Shown piece after piece: positions 43,338 through 55,459 of a stretch of 64,000 nt of DNA. The DNA is taken from contig JARGXX010000107.1 of assembly GCA_030374765.1 (NCBI GenBank), forward strand, positions 62,001-126,000, written 5' to 3'. The stretch comes from Agarophyton chilense (lineage: Eukaryota > Rhodophyta > Florideophyceae > Gracilariales > Gracilariaceae). Below the pieces are notes generated by a model. It ran no database searches. It worked only from the letters and a program-made list of their open reading frames with translations, and had not been told where the DNA came from. Position 1 is the stretch's first letter; each line of letters starts with the position of its first letter. The position numbers were made by a program, and so were the translations under genes.

Positions 43338-45196
43338 AAGCCGTTAAAAGAATTTTTTTTAATTAATTTCAATCGATCCATTAAATGTGATGTTTACTCT
43401 ATCTATCATCTCTTTCTATAAGGTCACAAGCAGGCGTCGAAAGAAACAGAAATACCTGCAAACTTTCGTTGCGCGCTTTCGGGGCTTTCTGAGCACCTTA
43501 TGACAACCGGAGAAACCCCTTCTTCTCATTTGAAAGAAGCTCTTGAAGTCAAGTTGCTGAAAAAGGTTGATCTTTCGAAATCAAGCTAAGTAAAGTTGTC
43601 TTGCAGCTTATTGGCGAAGCTTCTCATTGATCTAACACAGCTCTGAAGTCAAATGACCATGATATTGTTCCTTTTAAAAGTTCTTTCCCAGCTTCATAAG
43701 TGAGCACAACAGTTTAACGACGCTTTGAGACCCTCAAAAATACAAAGAGAATAACACAATCCACGAGAGAAGTGTCGGGAGCCTCAGCGATAAATATAAT
43801 AGAATCATGGACATTTCGCTATATTCCATATCTAAGCTACTGCAGCATTTCAGATGCATATTGAATCAATTGATCGAAAATCATTGAGGTTGATATACGG
43901 CATTGATAATCAATTCTTGGTACTGCTCTCGGTAACGAAATATTATGAGAAAAAGACTTCAGAGAAATACTGGAAATAATGCCTAATTTGATAGCATTGT
44001 ACTACTGAATACTGTCCGTTGTTACCACCAAACATTTCATTCGTTAAAATTTGAATAATTATCTTGTAGCACAGTGCATTGTGGATATTATATACCAGTA
44101 GCTCATTAGCCGTGTGGCACAATAAATGGTGCTTGGCCCAAGGTGAGGAAGGCACAGGCCGACCAACAACCAACTTACCACCATCTTGCTGTTTCCTAGG
44201 ATTTCTAAAGTCGCCATCGACTAAGGAGCACCTTTAACCTCTGTGCCACTCGCTTTTGAGCTGTAGCTCTTGTTGCGGAGATATCCTTTCTTTGCGCTGT
44301 TTGGTGCTTCTTCATTCTTTCTTTTGTGTGTTGATTTGTTGATTTGTTGTTATTTTTTAAGTGCAAAAAGGTTGTTGAGCTGATCTGGTGTGTCTTACGT
44401 ACCGCTCTACCTTGAATATGATCTCTTTTCTACACGTATCGTTCCTGTCGGAAGGCCCTTCTGATGATCCCCTTTTTCAAACCTTCATTCAAGGACAGTC
44501 GCTCGCAAGGCGACGCCCGCTTTCCGCGGTGTTTTTTGTGGATATCCACCAGCTACCGAGTACGCTACAGTCTCTTGTGAAATACCACAGAAACCAGATA
44601 GCGAAGAACAAGTGGAAAATGAACCCAATAAGACCATTCGATTCCCTTCACGATGCCGTTCAACACCCCATTTCGATGATGTAGTGAAGGTGCTTCGCCC
44701 CCTGGCCATGACCATAATGGCACCGAACACTCATCTTACTGGCAATTATGTGGGGTCCATGTGTAAGCAGAACCATGAGAAGGCGCTTCTGAGTCAAGAG
44801 AAGTCAATAGGGTCTGCCTCAGAAGCGTACTTAGTATCAGGCCCTTCGAATTCTGGTTCTTATATGAATAAAAAGAAAGAAAAGAGAGAAAACAATGCTG
44901 ATAAGGCTCACTCTTCGAAAAAATCTTGCTGAACGATCTTCTGCATTCACGAAGAGATCTTCGGAAGTGAACTGCTTTCATAGCGGCTCGTAACCCGATC
45001 TTTATGGGGACAGAAAATGATAACTCTCCAGCTGGATGAAAACGAAGCACCGGCTTGAAGAAACTGTAGAAGAAGGCAAAAAGATCAGCGACGACGGGTT
45101 TTTTTAGGGATTCTTTATTCCTTCAAAAGGCAAGTAAGCCTAGTCGCTGGTTATTGAGCCGACCAGAAGGCTTCAATCGGACGAGAGGCAAACCGC
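43338..45196. other. No clear gene; possible 5' part of copia E
   Basis: Short ORFs in all frames. One at 44612-44932 has a Lys/Glu/Asn-rich tail and could be a gag remnant of element E, but no motif supports it. Nothing else is seen. Confidence 0.35.
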
Positions 45197-45412
45197 GTGA
45201 AAGACATCGGGTGCCCTGCGAGTTTCAGAGGAGTAGAAGCCGCCGCGAAACTGGCCTCAGTCATGTCGATCTCCTTACAGTTGCGAGAACTAGACCAAGA
45301 TCTGTTATTCCACGGATATGGAGTCGATCATGACGACGCTGGGCTGGGGTTTGCTAATTTCTATCTCTCCATGAACGATATGAATGGGCATACGACACGG
45401 TCCCCATTCTAA
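45197..45412 (+). pseudogene. Element E: protease
   Basis: VKDIGCPASFRGVEAAAKL resembles copia proteases with a D-T-G-C-P-A-S active site; here Thr is Ile. The downstream segment LLFHGYGVDHDDAG fits the flap region of this branch. The assignment rests on these motifs and on the integrase fragment that follows. Confidence 0.6.
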
Positions 45413-45913
45413 GTTGTCGATGGAAGTGGTGTCTGCTGTTCGGATATCAAATCGTTCACAATTCCAATCTCATAGATGAAGGGTACTTTCTATTAATCTC
45501 GAAAGGAATTTGTGGATTGACGAATAAAGTTCTCTACTTTCCTACATACTCTCCTCGTCTTGAGGAGAACCTAGAAGATCCAGTTCGTACAAGGCTCTCA
45601 GTCGAGCAAATCAACGACACATCCATCCGGTTTTTCTTCTCGTCACAATGAACGTTATTGTTGAATCGCTTTGAGAAGGGATCGAAGGCGAAGTTCTCTG
45701 ACGACACTATTGCAAAGAAGTTTGCATTCAAATTAAATGGCTATACTCACCCAACCTTTGAAGATAGGGCTGATATATTTCGCCACGCTGGAGTGCCATC
45801 GCCCCTGTGAAAGCAGGCACTTCAAGTTTAGCTCGACAAATGTACTGGATGCTAAACTACTAGGCGCCCTCTCCTGTCTTTGAGTACATCTCTCCGTAGG
45901 CTCCTGATTTCGT

Positions 45914-46447
45914 TTAATGATCATGTTCAAATCGATTTTGTGTTCATGAAGGTGATGGACAATAAACTATTAATTCATATGGTGGACATTTCGTCAGGGT
46001 TCATAGAAAAACTCTCATGCTATCACGGGAAGTGATGTTTTTGGTCATAGTCTCAGAACGAGACTGGATTAACCTAAAACGGCCCCTATCAGTGGTCTGC
46101 ACATCCGGAATTATTCGAGAATTCCATCTTCCGACGACTACTAGGGGCTCACTTTATATCTTTCGAGCTTGGCACTACCAGTCTCCCTCCGTATTAGAAT
46201 TGGCTTTATGGAAGCCAAGAATGATGTACTTCGATTGTTTGCACTTCGGCTTGGGCAGGACGTAAACTATTTCACAGTTGTTCGAAATACAGACCACAAC
46301 GTCCACGAGGTGTCATCTCGCGTTACGTATATCATTGATATCATGTACGGAGGAAAGAATCTGAGAAACTTCGAAATTGTACGAAAATACATGCCTTCCA
46401 TTCTTGGACTCCCGAAGCAACAAGTTCCTCAAGATTTCATCGAATAA
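45914..46447 (+). pseudogene. Element E: integrase fragments
   Basis: FNDHVQIDFVFMKV (from 45917) followed by LLIHMVDISSGF matches the first catalytic Asp strand and the next strand of a copia integrase. The frame breaks. A later piece (46169-46447) contains LRNFEIVRKYMPSILGLPKQ, which fits the linker between integrase and RT in this branch. The second and third acidic residues could not be located. Confidence 0.6.
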
Positions 46448-47289
46448 TACCAGAAACAAGTCGCTCAGCAGGTCATTTAAACGCTTTTAGTAAGTTTAAA
46501 TACCCGTACTATAGCATAGTCGCATTTTAGCCGCATAGCTTCGGTATATCACTTCAAGAAGGGACAGAAACCAGTCATGTGGATATTTGCTAATGTTCGA
46601 GAAGCCAAAGAACCTTCCCTGTTGCTTTCATCAAACAAGGCTTACCAAGGGTCAAAGATCAATGCCGTCTATGAAGGAAATAGGCTGGTACCGTAGTCGT
46701 CGCTTTTGTTCAAAGTCAACCAAATGGGTTATCTGTACCGGCTGTTTTATTCAATTTTGGATGGAGGCAACTTGGATGGGAGCATCGATATGGAAGAAAC
46801 TAATCAGAACAAGGAAAAAGGCCCTAACCCGTGTAATGTTGAGCCGAACGTCACACCAAGAGAGGTCTCCGTCGATAAGCGTAGAAGCTTGAAATTAATT
46901 CATAATGCAGAATCCTCACTTTTTTCCTTTCAACTTTCCGTGATCACTTCGCTCTCAAGATGCAATTCAAAGCAAGCTTAACATCCTAGCCAGGACATTT
47001 GACAGACCTTGCCTCCGCCCCGTCAGAAAGAATGCATCGGTGTGACTCTAGTCATGACTCCAAGCATAGAGATATCTCTAAGAAGTTTCGAACAGAATAT
47101 TCTCCGTAAAGATAGACAGGTACTTGGCGACGAGCATGTGTCCAAATTTCGAATACAGTTCTTTCCAATATGGATCATTGACAAAGCTATAACAAGGGAA
47201 TGGGGATTTTATCAAGGCTGTTTCAGGAATTTCCTAGGTCATCCCTACCTCATAACGCGAACCTTTTTACATCCCACCATTTTTTTCAC

Positions 47290-47940
47290 GTGAAAAGCGA
47301 TGGAAACAAGAGGAAAGTTCGCATAAAATGCAGACTTTTGTCATATGGAAACCGAGATTGTGACAAAGATTCAATCCGGAAAGACTCTTCCTCTGCACAG
47401 TTCCCCAGTATCCGAAAAGTTTTGTCAATAGCCTCATTCCTTCAGTTTTTCTTGGCAACAATCGACATTAAAGGTGCCTATCTTCTGAGTAGTAAACTGT
47501 TCGGGGATACTCACATGATCCCTGCGAAAATATGGGCACTGAAACGTATAGTTTATAGGATACTAGTTCCCACTTATGGTCTTGTCGAATAAAAAAAACT
47601 TTGAAATCTGACCATCAAGAAATAGAATTTCGAAAAGCGGTTTCAATCAATGCCAGGTTTAGCACAATTGTTCATAGTCTGTACGAAGAACAAAAGATTT
47701 GAACTGGTGCTCGCCAAAGTTGTGAATGAAATTCTTATTGCTGGCACGAAGAACTGCATCAGCTGGTTTCGAGTACAGTTATCCTCTTGCGTCGATGTTG
47801 GCAAATTGGAATTTGAACCAAAGCTGATTTTCAAAAGACTTCGCATCACCCTTTACCCCAACCGTTCGGTTTCAGTGAGTATGGAGGTTTATAAATGCAC
47901 AATGCATCCTCTTAACATCACTCAAGCTCTCCAAAAATAG
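47290..47940 (+). pseudogene. Element E: reverse transcriptase fragments
   Basis: The first piece has KVRIKCRLLSYGN, IRKDSSSAQFPSIR and LATIDIKGAYLLS, the N-terminal copia RT motifs with the first catalytic Asp kept. The second piece (47650-47940) has LVLAKVVNEILIAGT, where the Asp-Asp pair of the active site reads Asn-Glu. A stop at 47590 and a frame change separate the two. The polymerase is inactive. Confidence 0.8.
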
Positions 47941-48009
47941 GCCAATGACATATAAAACCCTGACAAACTATCTTTCTTCCTCGGACGAACGGGAGCCATC
48001 ATGTACGTT

Positions 48010-48720
48010 GGTCATGGAGTACTTTTTCAGGTAGCGTTTTCTGCAAGTTATCGGCAGCAGAGTGTAGGAGTACTCCGTCTTTCGCATTTAATCTTGGCAA
48101 ACTCGGTGTTGAAATAGTTGAAACCCCTTCCCCTGGTCTAATCTACATCACGCTCATCCACCCGGCCTCGGTGAGTCCCCAAAATTCTCGGACCTATCTG
48201 ACAAAAGTTTAGGGAGGACGTCTTACGTCTAGACAGGATACATATGCGGAATGTTCCTGCCTGTGATGGGTCAACCGGCTTTGTACCACGCGCTTGACTG
48301 TTCCAGGTCTATACACGCACGCGCGTCTTTCAGTCCCATATGCGCCGAGATTCTGGCTGCTGCATTATCCACTGACCGAGGTGCTCTTTTGGATTCGTGT
48401 ATCAAAAAAACTGCACGGTTCTAAATCTAACATTTCTTTTGTTCTACCAGTGGAATCAAATGGACTCTACTACACCATCAAAACATTACACGAAGGTAGA
48501 GACTACAGGCTGCATCTTACGGTGGCGGGACTTAGAGATTCATTTGAAGCCGGTGAAATATTAGTACCAAAATGCATATGTGGAACTAAAAACTAGGCTT
48601 ATGCCTTGAATGAGCACAACTTGGTCATATACAGAAAGCTTACCAAAGAACTAGAAACGAGTTGTTTATCACAAGATGTTTTCAATAACGCCAAAAGGGT
48701 ACCTGAATTCATACAATGAG
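48010..48720 (+). pseudogene. Element E: RNase H fragments
   Basis: A plus-strand reading through several frames gives an AEILAA...DRGALL segment near 48345-48390, then YYTIKTLHEGRDYRLHLTV and IRDSFE-like LRDSFEAGEILVPK up to TAG 48594. This is the conserved end of copia RNase H that normally leads to A-D-A-L-T-K-R. The degraded equivalent (AYALNEHN) follows the stop. Confidence 0.65.
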
Positions 48721-50799
48721 TCTACTTTGCGCTACGCATGCGTTTCTTACGCATTTTAGCCGTTCCATTCTTTTTTTCTGCCTCTCGCGATCTTCACCTA
48801 TTTCACCAATCTCATTAAAAATATGCTTTGGAACTATGGTATATTTCCAACGCAGCACATCAAGAATTCATCATGTAAATGCAATGAGAACTGTCCCACG
48901 GCATTAAGTGTCTGTCAGAAATCAGCTTCAACGCAAATTAAATGATCGATGTTTGAAGCCCGCAGTTTTAGTTTACATATCCCTGACTTTTGCGTAAGAA
49001 ATCAACCTGACCCCGAGTGGTGTTTATCCATATCGAAGCGGACTCGCTCCAGAACGCCGCGCATGGACTCCTCGTTAACTCATCAAACCGCCCTCACTAA
49101 GGAGATCATGTGCAGTAGCTGTGGGCGTAGAACATTTCTTTCAGCCCAGTGTACATTGATTACGCGCGAAAGACCATTTGCAAGTGAAGCTTGGAGGCAC
49201 ATATTGGTAGTCAAACACACAAACATGCGCTTCTCGTTCAAATTATAACATGAAAAGTGCAAGTTATGAGAGCGAGAGCCAAAACTGCGAGCCTGAACTG
49301 GAACCAGGAGATATCGGATGCACAATTTGTCTAGGGAACTTAGCACTTTCAAATTCGGTTTGACTTTCATGCACTTTGAACCGGTTTGTGTTTCATGTTC
49401 CAAGTATTATTTTACGCCTACGGACCAAATATTGTGTTCATAAGTGCGTTCGCTAATCCTTAGCTGGCATGAGAGTTAAACTGGGTCAGGTGCAAGGCTT
49501 AATTCGCTTCGTCGTGGTTTTGTGTGTACGGCCAAGGCCCGCTATAGCGACGCACCTGCCCTCTTCTCCGTAACCTCGTATCCGTACTGATGACCATCAC
49601 AACATCAATAAAACCCTACTTGGAATTATTTGAATCTTCGTACAGACATACCTAATAGCTGTAACATGGTATAACAAACTTTTGGGAGGTTCATCGCACC
49701 ATTTAAGAACGGCCTACTGCCAAGGCTCACAAGCTATGGTGCGCTATTTTTTATACCAAACACATCAAAATATTCAAGCCATATCGTTCGCGTTTATCGA
49801 TGTCCGCTTGACTATTTTGTAGAACCTCTTCCATGTTCAGTTTTTCTGCGAGACTCTTCACAGGTTGATGATCGCGGTTTGTTTTATAACTGGGCTTCAA
49901 GCGATTATTCACGAGGTTTTGAAGATGAAAACATTTTGATTGATCGGTGTAGGTCGCAACATCATGGCGCAGATGGTTTGAAACGTTTAACTGATGCGGG
50001 TGCTTCCTCATTGCGTGCCTACAGTGACAGCAATCGCTTGGCACCACAATGACTTTCCCGAAGATTGCGTCACTAGACCCCTTCAAGAGCTTGCACTGCA
50101 GTGAAAGTACTCTACCCTGTGAAGACATCCGGGTCACACCTCGCAACTGCTATCATCGTAGAGTACGTGCATGATCCACCGCTACGACGCGACGAGCTTT
50201 GCACTGCTCTTTCATTTTGGCTTCACTTCTATTTTTTCTTTTCCCTCGAAAGCATGTGACCTTTCGCTTTGGATCACTCAACGACCTTTGGATCGAAGGA
50301 AAAAGATGTGGTTGGGTCCGGCGTCATGTTTGAAACGCGTGTGCGCTTCTTCCTCAAAGTCTTCAACGATATTTAGATCGAGGGTCTCTTCATCGTTGAA
50401 TAGGGACGCGCAAGTGGACCGAAATGAAACATCAAAACAGTAGGCCGCGCATTTCGCGGGATATCTGCTGCGATGAATGCGAAAAGGAGTCTCTGTGTGA
50501 AGATGCTTTGCTGCGATGGCGTTGATTTTTTAACATCAACTATCGACAGCCAACTCCATGTTCTCAGAAAGCTATTATTAGCAGCTAGTTTTGTCTGCGG
50601 CAAGATATCCGGGAAAAAATCTTCGAATAATGACGGATGACGGATGCAGGCGCAAGTTTTGTCAATTTTCTAGAGAACCAGCTAGACTGGTCTTTCGATT
50701 TTAGAACAACATCCTGTAAATTATGAATGGGAAACGAAGGCGCAAGACGCTGCTACTTTATTATAGATGTTTGGATGACAGACGCTAGATTTGAATAAC
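48721..50799. other. No gene recognised
   Basis: Only short ORFs without motifs. It may include the right end of element E, but no LTR was found. Confidence 0.4.
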
Positions 50800-50820
50800 G
50801 GGGGGTTGTTCGAACCCCCC
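50800..50820. other. Perfect 8-bp stem hairpin
   Basis: GGGGGGTT, loop GTTCG, AACCCCCC. It stands at the left edge of the unusual 50.8-61.5 kb block. Confidence 0.7.
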
Positions 50821-51408
50821 CACATCAACTGATATCACAAAGATACCTCCTACAACAACGATCACCCGAGAGAAGGTGGCGTTTCCTTTTGCGAAAATGG
50901 CAACTCGTAGGAGTCTTCCAGTATGCTCCCTTCTCTCTTCTTCAACCTCTCTCTCCCACATCCCTTTTTTCTATCTTATCATCAATCCTGTGCTCACCAA
51001 CTTCAAACCACTCCCCACGTTTTGTAGTACCCTCCACAAACCCTTCTATCTCCTTCTCTTCTTCCTCGTCAACCTTCCCTTATTCTCGTTCAACATTCAT
51101 CCTCACAACCCTCACAATCATCGACCCCCACCCTCGCACTCACACTCTGAGTTCTCGTAGTGCTAGTTTCAGGCGCTAGGAGCGCAGGGGGCATAAAAAA
51201 TCGTCAAAAAATCTCCGAAAAATGACGGATATGCAATGAGCATGCAATAAACGCACATTTTTCGGAGAACATTCCTTCGAGCACTCACGCGAATACCAGC
51301 AGTCGTAAATGTATAATGGAAGTGAAACAAGTTGCTACTTGGCTCCTTCTTGAATGGAAGAGAAAAAATAGTGTACTTCCCTTTACCAACCACCAGTACA
51401 CTCCTCAA

Positions 51409-51810
51409 TCACCTCACCATCTCCTTCAGAAGAACTCCCCGCCTGGTAGAGGCTGTGTTTCCGTCTCCGAAAAACTTCCGCGCATAGAAATCCTGCGGAA
51501 AGATATCACCTTCCTGTTTTCCAGTTTCACCCCCACAACGCGCCTCCTTCTCCTCCAGATCATCCCACCTCTTCATGTCCTGCTCCGCTAGAATCCTCTC
51601 CGCCTTACTCACAGCAGCCCCCAAAGTCTGGAACCCACCAACCTTCCCCTTCTTCTCGTTCCAGTTCCTGTCGCCCAACTTCACCCTCTTTCTCTCCACC
51701 TCCATATCGCTCGACACGATCGGCCTTTTCTCCCCAACTCTCCCTTTCCCCTTCTCCACCTCCTCCGTTCCTTGCACCTTCTCCACATCCTCCTCACTCT
51801 CGGGAAACAC
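51409..51810 (-). CDS. Unrecognised charged ORF, 133 aa
   Basis: Not recognised. Rich in Lys and Glu with a predicted helical middle (AVSKAERILAEQDMKRWDDLEEKEAR) and no Cys/His cluster. It lies downstream on the same strand as the two minus-strand relics at 52.5-55.3 kb and shares their pyrimidine-rich non-coding strand, so it may belong to the same decayed unit. The start is arbitrary. Chance ORFs are possible in strand-biased DNA. Confidence 0.3.
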   Translation of the reverse strand: MFPESEEDVEKVQGTEEVEKGKGRVGEKRPIVSSDMEVERKRVKLGDRNWNEKKGKVGGFQTLGAAVSKAERILAEQDMKRWDDLEEKEARCGGETGKQEGDIFPQDFYARKFFGDGNTASTRRGVLLKEMVR

Positions 51811-52492
51811 TCTAAGCCCTTTACCGCTTATTTACGAACTCACATCCAAATTCAAACGATACATTCCAGCCATCGGGAACCACCCCAGACCATTGACCTC
51901 TCACCTCTTTAGCTACGAATAACTTTAAGTATAGTACAATAAAAATAAATAACACAGGTCTAGCTGTCAAAACACTATTCTTTAGTCTACCCAGCTCACT
52001 TATTTCTCAGTTTCTGCCCTCCACGAAACCCGATGTACCTTATGCAACAAGTGAGAGTGATAGAAGACATTAAATCGAACGAGTTTGACGCATTTCTGAG
52101 CTTCAGGTCTGAAAGAAATGTAGAGAACTTCCTAGGAGAACAAAGCAAAGATAATGCACTCTAGGTAAATCATTTGGACCAATTCATTGTTTACTAAGTC
52201 TCTCATCACTTTCTACTAATGGAAAGTATTTTTTTTTCGCTAATTATCCTCTTTCGTGTCTTCATTTACCTTTTCACCCTCCTCTATAATATAAATTGCA
52301 TCATCCTCGTTATCATTACCATCAGCATTAGGGTCATTATCCCCGTCGCTTCAGCTCTTGGAGTACTTTTCCTCCTCTAAACATTCTACTGGCACTGTAT
52401 CATCACCAAATCCCTCTTCCTCGCTGCCCACTCCTGGCAACTGTATTGTCCCCGTTCGTTCCCTTTTTGTCCTTTTGTCTCAACTCTTCATG

Positions 52493-54312
52493 TTACACAA
52501 ACATCGGTCTGAAATTCGACTGCAGATGAACCGCATCTGCCAGGATGTAGTTCTCTGGTACCATGTACATGTGGTACTGGAACAGCACATTCTGCCTCAT
52601 TAACGCATCTCCGCCCCCTGCCCCTGCAAGGGCCCCGTCCCCTCTCTCAATGATGATATATAACGGCTTTATGATGAACTTCCTCTTCGCAAATCCTCCC
52701 AAAGCCGCTTCCAGCTCCATATTTGTTGCTACGAAGTGCCTGTGGGACCTCTCGCACACCCACAGTGGGAATGTATACTTCCCAGGAGCTATCATGAAGC
52801 ATCCAGGATTCTTCCCTCTCAGCTCGTCCGCGATTGTCAGCCTCTGGAAGTCGGTATGCAGCTTCTGCCTAAGACAGCCTCGCCTAGTACGCAGGACCCT
52901 ACCTCCCGTCTTCGGTGCATATATCTTATGCTCCGCCACCCTATTGTCTTCCAACCGCGAGCACACACATATCTGAACCATGCGCGCATCTAACATAGCT
53001 CACCTCTTCACCATCCAGTGAGTCTCTGCCGCTCCCTCCATCTCGTCCACAAATCCCCTACGCGTCAGTGGACCCTGTGAGTCGGCCCGCTTCAACAGCT
53101 GCCTCCCCCGCATTGAAAATAGGGTAACAATAATGAAGGTTCTGTGCTTCTCGAAGATACTCTTGGCGATTGAAGTACGCTTCGAAGAACCCAAACAACT
53201 TTTTACTCAAATCACCATCCATCAATTCGCTCACCGATTTGACCTGGTTTTTAGATCCCGTCATCCACTCCAACCCCTACCAAAACACACAGAATCCACG
53301 CTCCTTCAGTTCGCAAGTTTTCTTCGCGAAGTACACGATTGCGTAGTAGTCCTCGCTTATGGCCCGCTCCCAGAGTCTGGTACAGTCATCTTCCTTCAGT
53401 ACCACGGAAACCTCTCTAGACGCTTTCCTCTCCTGTTTCCATACGTTGTACAGCTTCTGGAACGAACCATGCCATAAAACTGCATGATGAACACCTCTTA
53501 CATCGTTCGGGCGAAGCACGTCGACACGATTGTCCTTCCGAAGGTGAATCCTGTCAATCCAGACGTACATGCCGTTATTGAACTTCTCTTTTGGTGGCGG
53601 CCACCTGCTGGGCAACATGTTCGTGTACTTCAACCAATCCGAGTCACCCACTTCACTATATTCCTCGGCCTTCACCAAGCCTTCTGGGATAATTTGAGAA
53701 ACTTCATCATCGAACTTCTTCTTGTTCGGAACTTTCGGATCGTCATCGTCATTCTCTTTGTGGCCACTTACGAGAAGTAACTCATTCTGTCTAAGGAAGT
53801 CACGAAACGCACGTCCTCGCTTTTGCCGCCGGATGTTGATGAAAGAGTCAGGAACGTCGCTCGTCCTCTTTCTTTCCGACAAATGTTCCTCCCCCGCTTC
53901 TTCAGCGTCCTCTGCTTCGCTTGCTCTGGTCACTTTCCTTTTCCGTTCCCAAATGTGGTTTCTTTAGAGGAGAATTCTTCCGCTCCACCTTGTTTCGTGT
54001 TTTTTGAGCCTTCTCCTTACTCAACATCGATGCCAAGCTTTCAAAAATCTTTAGGAAACCGTTTTGCCCTCGTAGGGTCGGAAGAGCTACGGGGATAGAT
54101 GATTCAGTGGAAAAATTAGGGGCAGGAGCAGGAGGTTGAAAGTCCACATCAATCGTTGTTCCCAGATTCTTCTTCAGATGCGTCGGCCTCTTCGATATCT
54201 CCCCTCCCCAAATTGCAGGCATGGCTGCCCCTTCCATTCGCGCGGTATGTATGGTGACATATAAGCAGACGGTAATCGTTAGGGTTCCTATCACCAGTTG
54301 GCTCTTGAACAC
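52493..54312 (-). pseudogene. Unrecognised protein relic, two frameshifts and stops
   Basis: Three reading-frame pieces join end to end. 54312-53902 is basic and Pro-rich (KRPTHLKKNLG, PPAPAPNF). 53933-53058 begins acidic (SEAEDAEEAGEEH) and becomes globular (MYVWIDRIHLRKDN, HAVLWHGSFQKLYNVW); it reads through one TAG at 53277 flanked by W and G. 53194-52493 contains a stop before MLDARMVQICVC and a well-folded-looking end (GCFMIAPGKYTFPLWV, FIIKPLYIIIERGDG, HMYMVPENYILADAVH). Together about 550 residues. The composition is that of a real protein, but I recognise no family. Confidence 0.5.
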
Positions 54313-54529
54313 GTTCCGAGGCCCTATGTTCTTTATCTTCGCTACATGTTCTCAAAACTCATAGGCCTGCTTGTAACATCTAAAGAAATGAAATCTCATG
54401 TCCTGAATCCTGCCAATTGGAGTCCCTCTCGATGCCCCGTCGCACGTCATAGTGCTCCTGCAGGGTTTACAGCGCGAGCGCCATAGTGCCCCCCCTCAGT
54501 TTGGAGAACTTGGCACTCTAAACGTGCGT

Positions 54530-55335
54530 AATACACAGCTTGGGGTACTTAAAGCACATTTCGTTCATCCTGGTCATAAAGTCCTTGTCCAGGTACATTC
54601 TCAAACTGGGGTCCGCAAAGGGCTATATATTCTTCGCGTCTGTTGACCCTATGATCTTGCGCTTAAACACCGCACAGCGGAGCATTGTGCGTTTCCTTTT
54701 CTTCAAGTCCACGTTCTGAAGAGTTCTCATAAACGACTGAATGGAATAGAGTTTGTCTCGAAATGAAATAACCCATGCCGCAGCAACCGTATCGTTGAAG
54801 GCATTTCCAATCGAAATCACGTCACCCATGGTCATCGGCTGCCCATCTTTCCTTCTTCACAACTAGATAGTTAGCTGGTGCAGGATTTCCCGGACTGGGC
54901 ATTCCCTTCCATGCGCTCGAGGTACAGAATCAAGCGATGTAGGTCGTCCACCAAACTACACTCCACAACTATTGGAATCCCCTCGAACCATTTGTACCCT
55001 GCCTTCATCGAACCCAGCATCGTGACATCCACGTTTCCAACAGACCCCAATTTTCTGTAGAGCTCAAGTTGCGCCTTCACATCTTTCTTGTGGTCCTCGC
55101 TGAACTTTGGCACAGCGTTCTCAGGAATCTTGATCAGGCGAATGTCCACGACATATGTTCCGTATGTGTATTCTTTCATGATAAAATCCTAGTGCAGTAT
55201 ACTTTCGTTGATATCACCAGGAGGCAGCTCATCCCCTTTATCGAAGAAGTGAACCTCAGCCTCTGTAGCCAGTACCCGCGCTCCAACGAACTTCACCTCT
55301 CCATCTTCACTGACCTGTTCCCCCTCAACAGGCCG
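54530..55335 (-). pseudogene. Unrecognised protein relic diverging from the methyltransferase-like gene
   Basis: The minus strand reads VKFVGARVLATEAEVHFFDK (part), a TAG after ESILH, then MKEYTYGTYVVDIRLIKIP and a helical segment to GKSCTS-stop at 54871. After a frame change, MGDVISIGNAFNDTVAAAWV...GSTDAKNI follows, then another TAG and PFADPSLRMYLDKDF. Removing the two TAGs would leave ordinary coding sequence. No family is recognised. Its start is within about 100 bp of the start of the plus-strand gene, so the two may have shared a bidirectional promoter. Confidence 0.45.
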
Positions 55336-55459
55336 CTGTCTCGGAGAAGAAATGAAGCCGACTCTATCCGCCTCAGAGGTTGTTTCTTGGGCTTTTGTTT
55401 TTCTTCAGGATGTCGACCGTCATATGTGTATCATCCCCTGCATATTTGTATCGGATTTG

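Larger units (their letters stand above)
45197..48720 (+). mobile_element. Ty1/copia element E, heavily degraded
   Basis: Fragments of protease, integrase, RT and RNase H occur on the plus strand in copia order over 3.5 kb, in changing frames with many stops. No LTR or target duplication could be identified. It belongs to a different copia branch from element C: the RT motifs are of the IRKDSSSAQF kind rather than the KARLVARG / DVKNAFLHG kind. Confidence 0.8.

Noticed and set aside
50876-51179. Overlapping plus-strand ORFs rich in Ser, Phe and Leu
   Set aside because: CT-rich sequence; two frames are equally open and no motif is present, as expected by composition.
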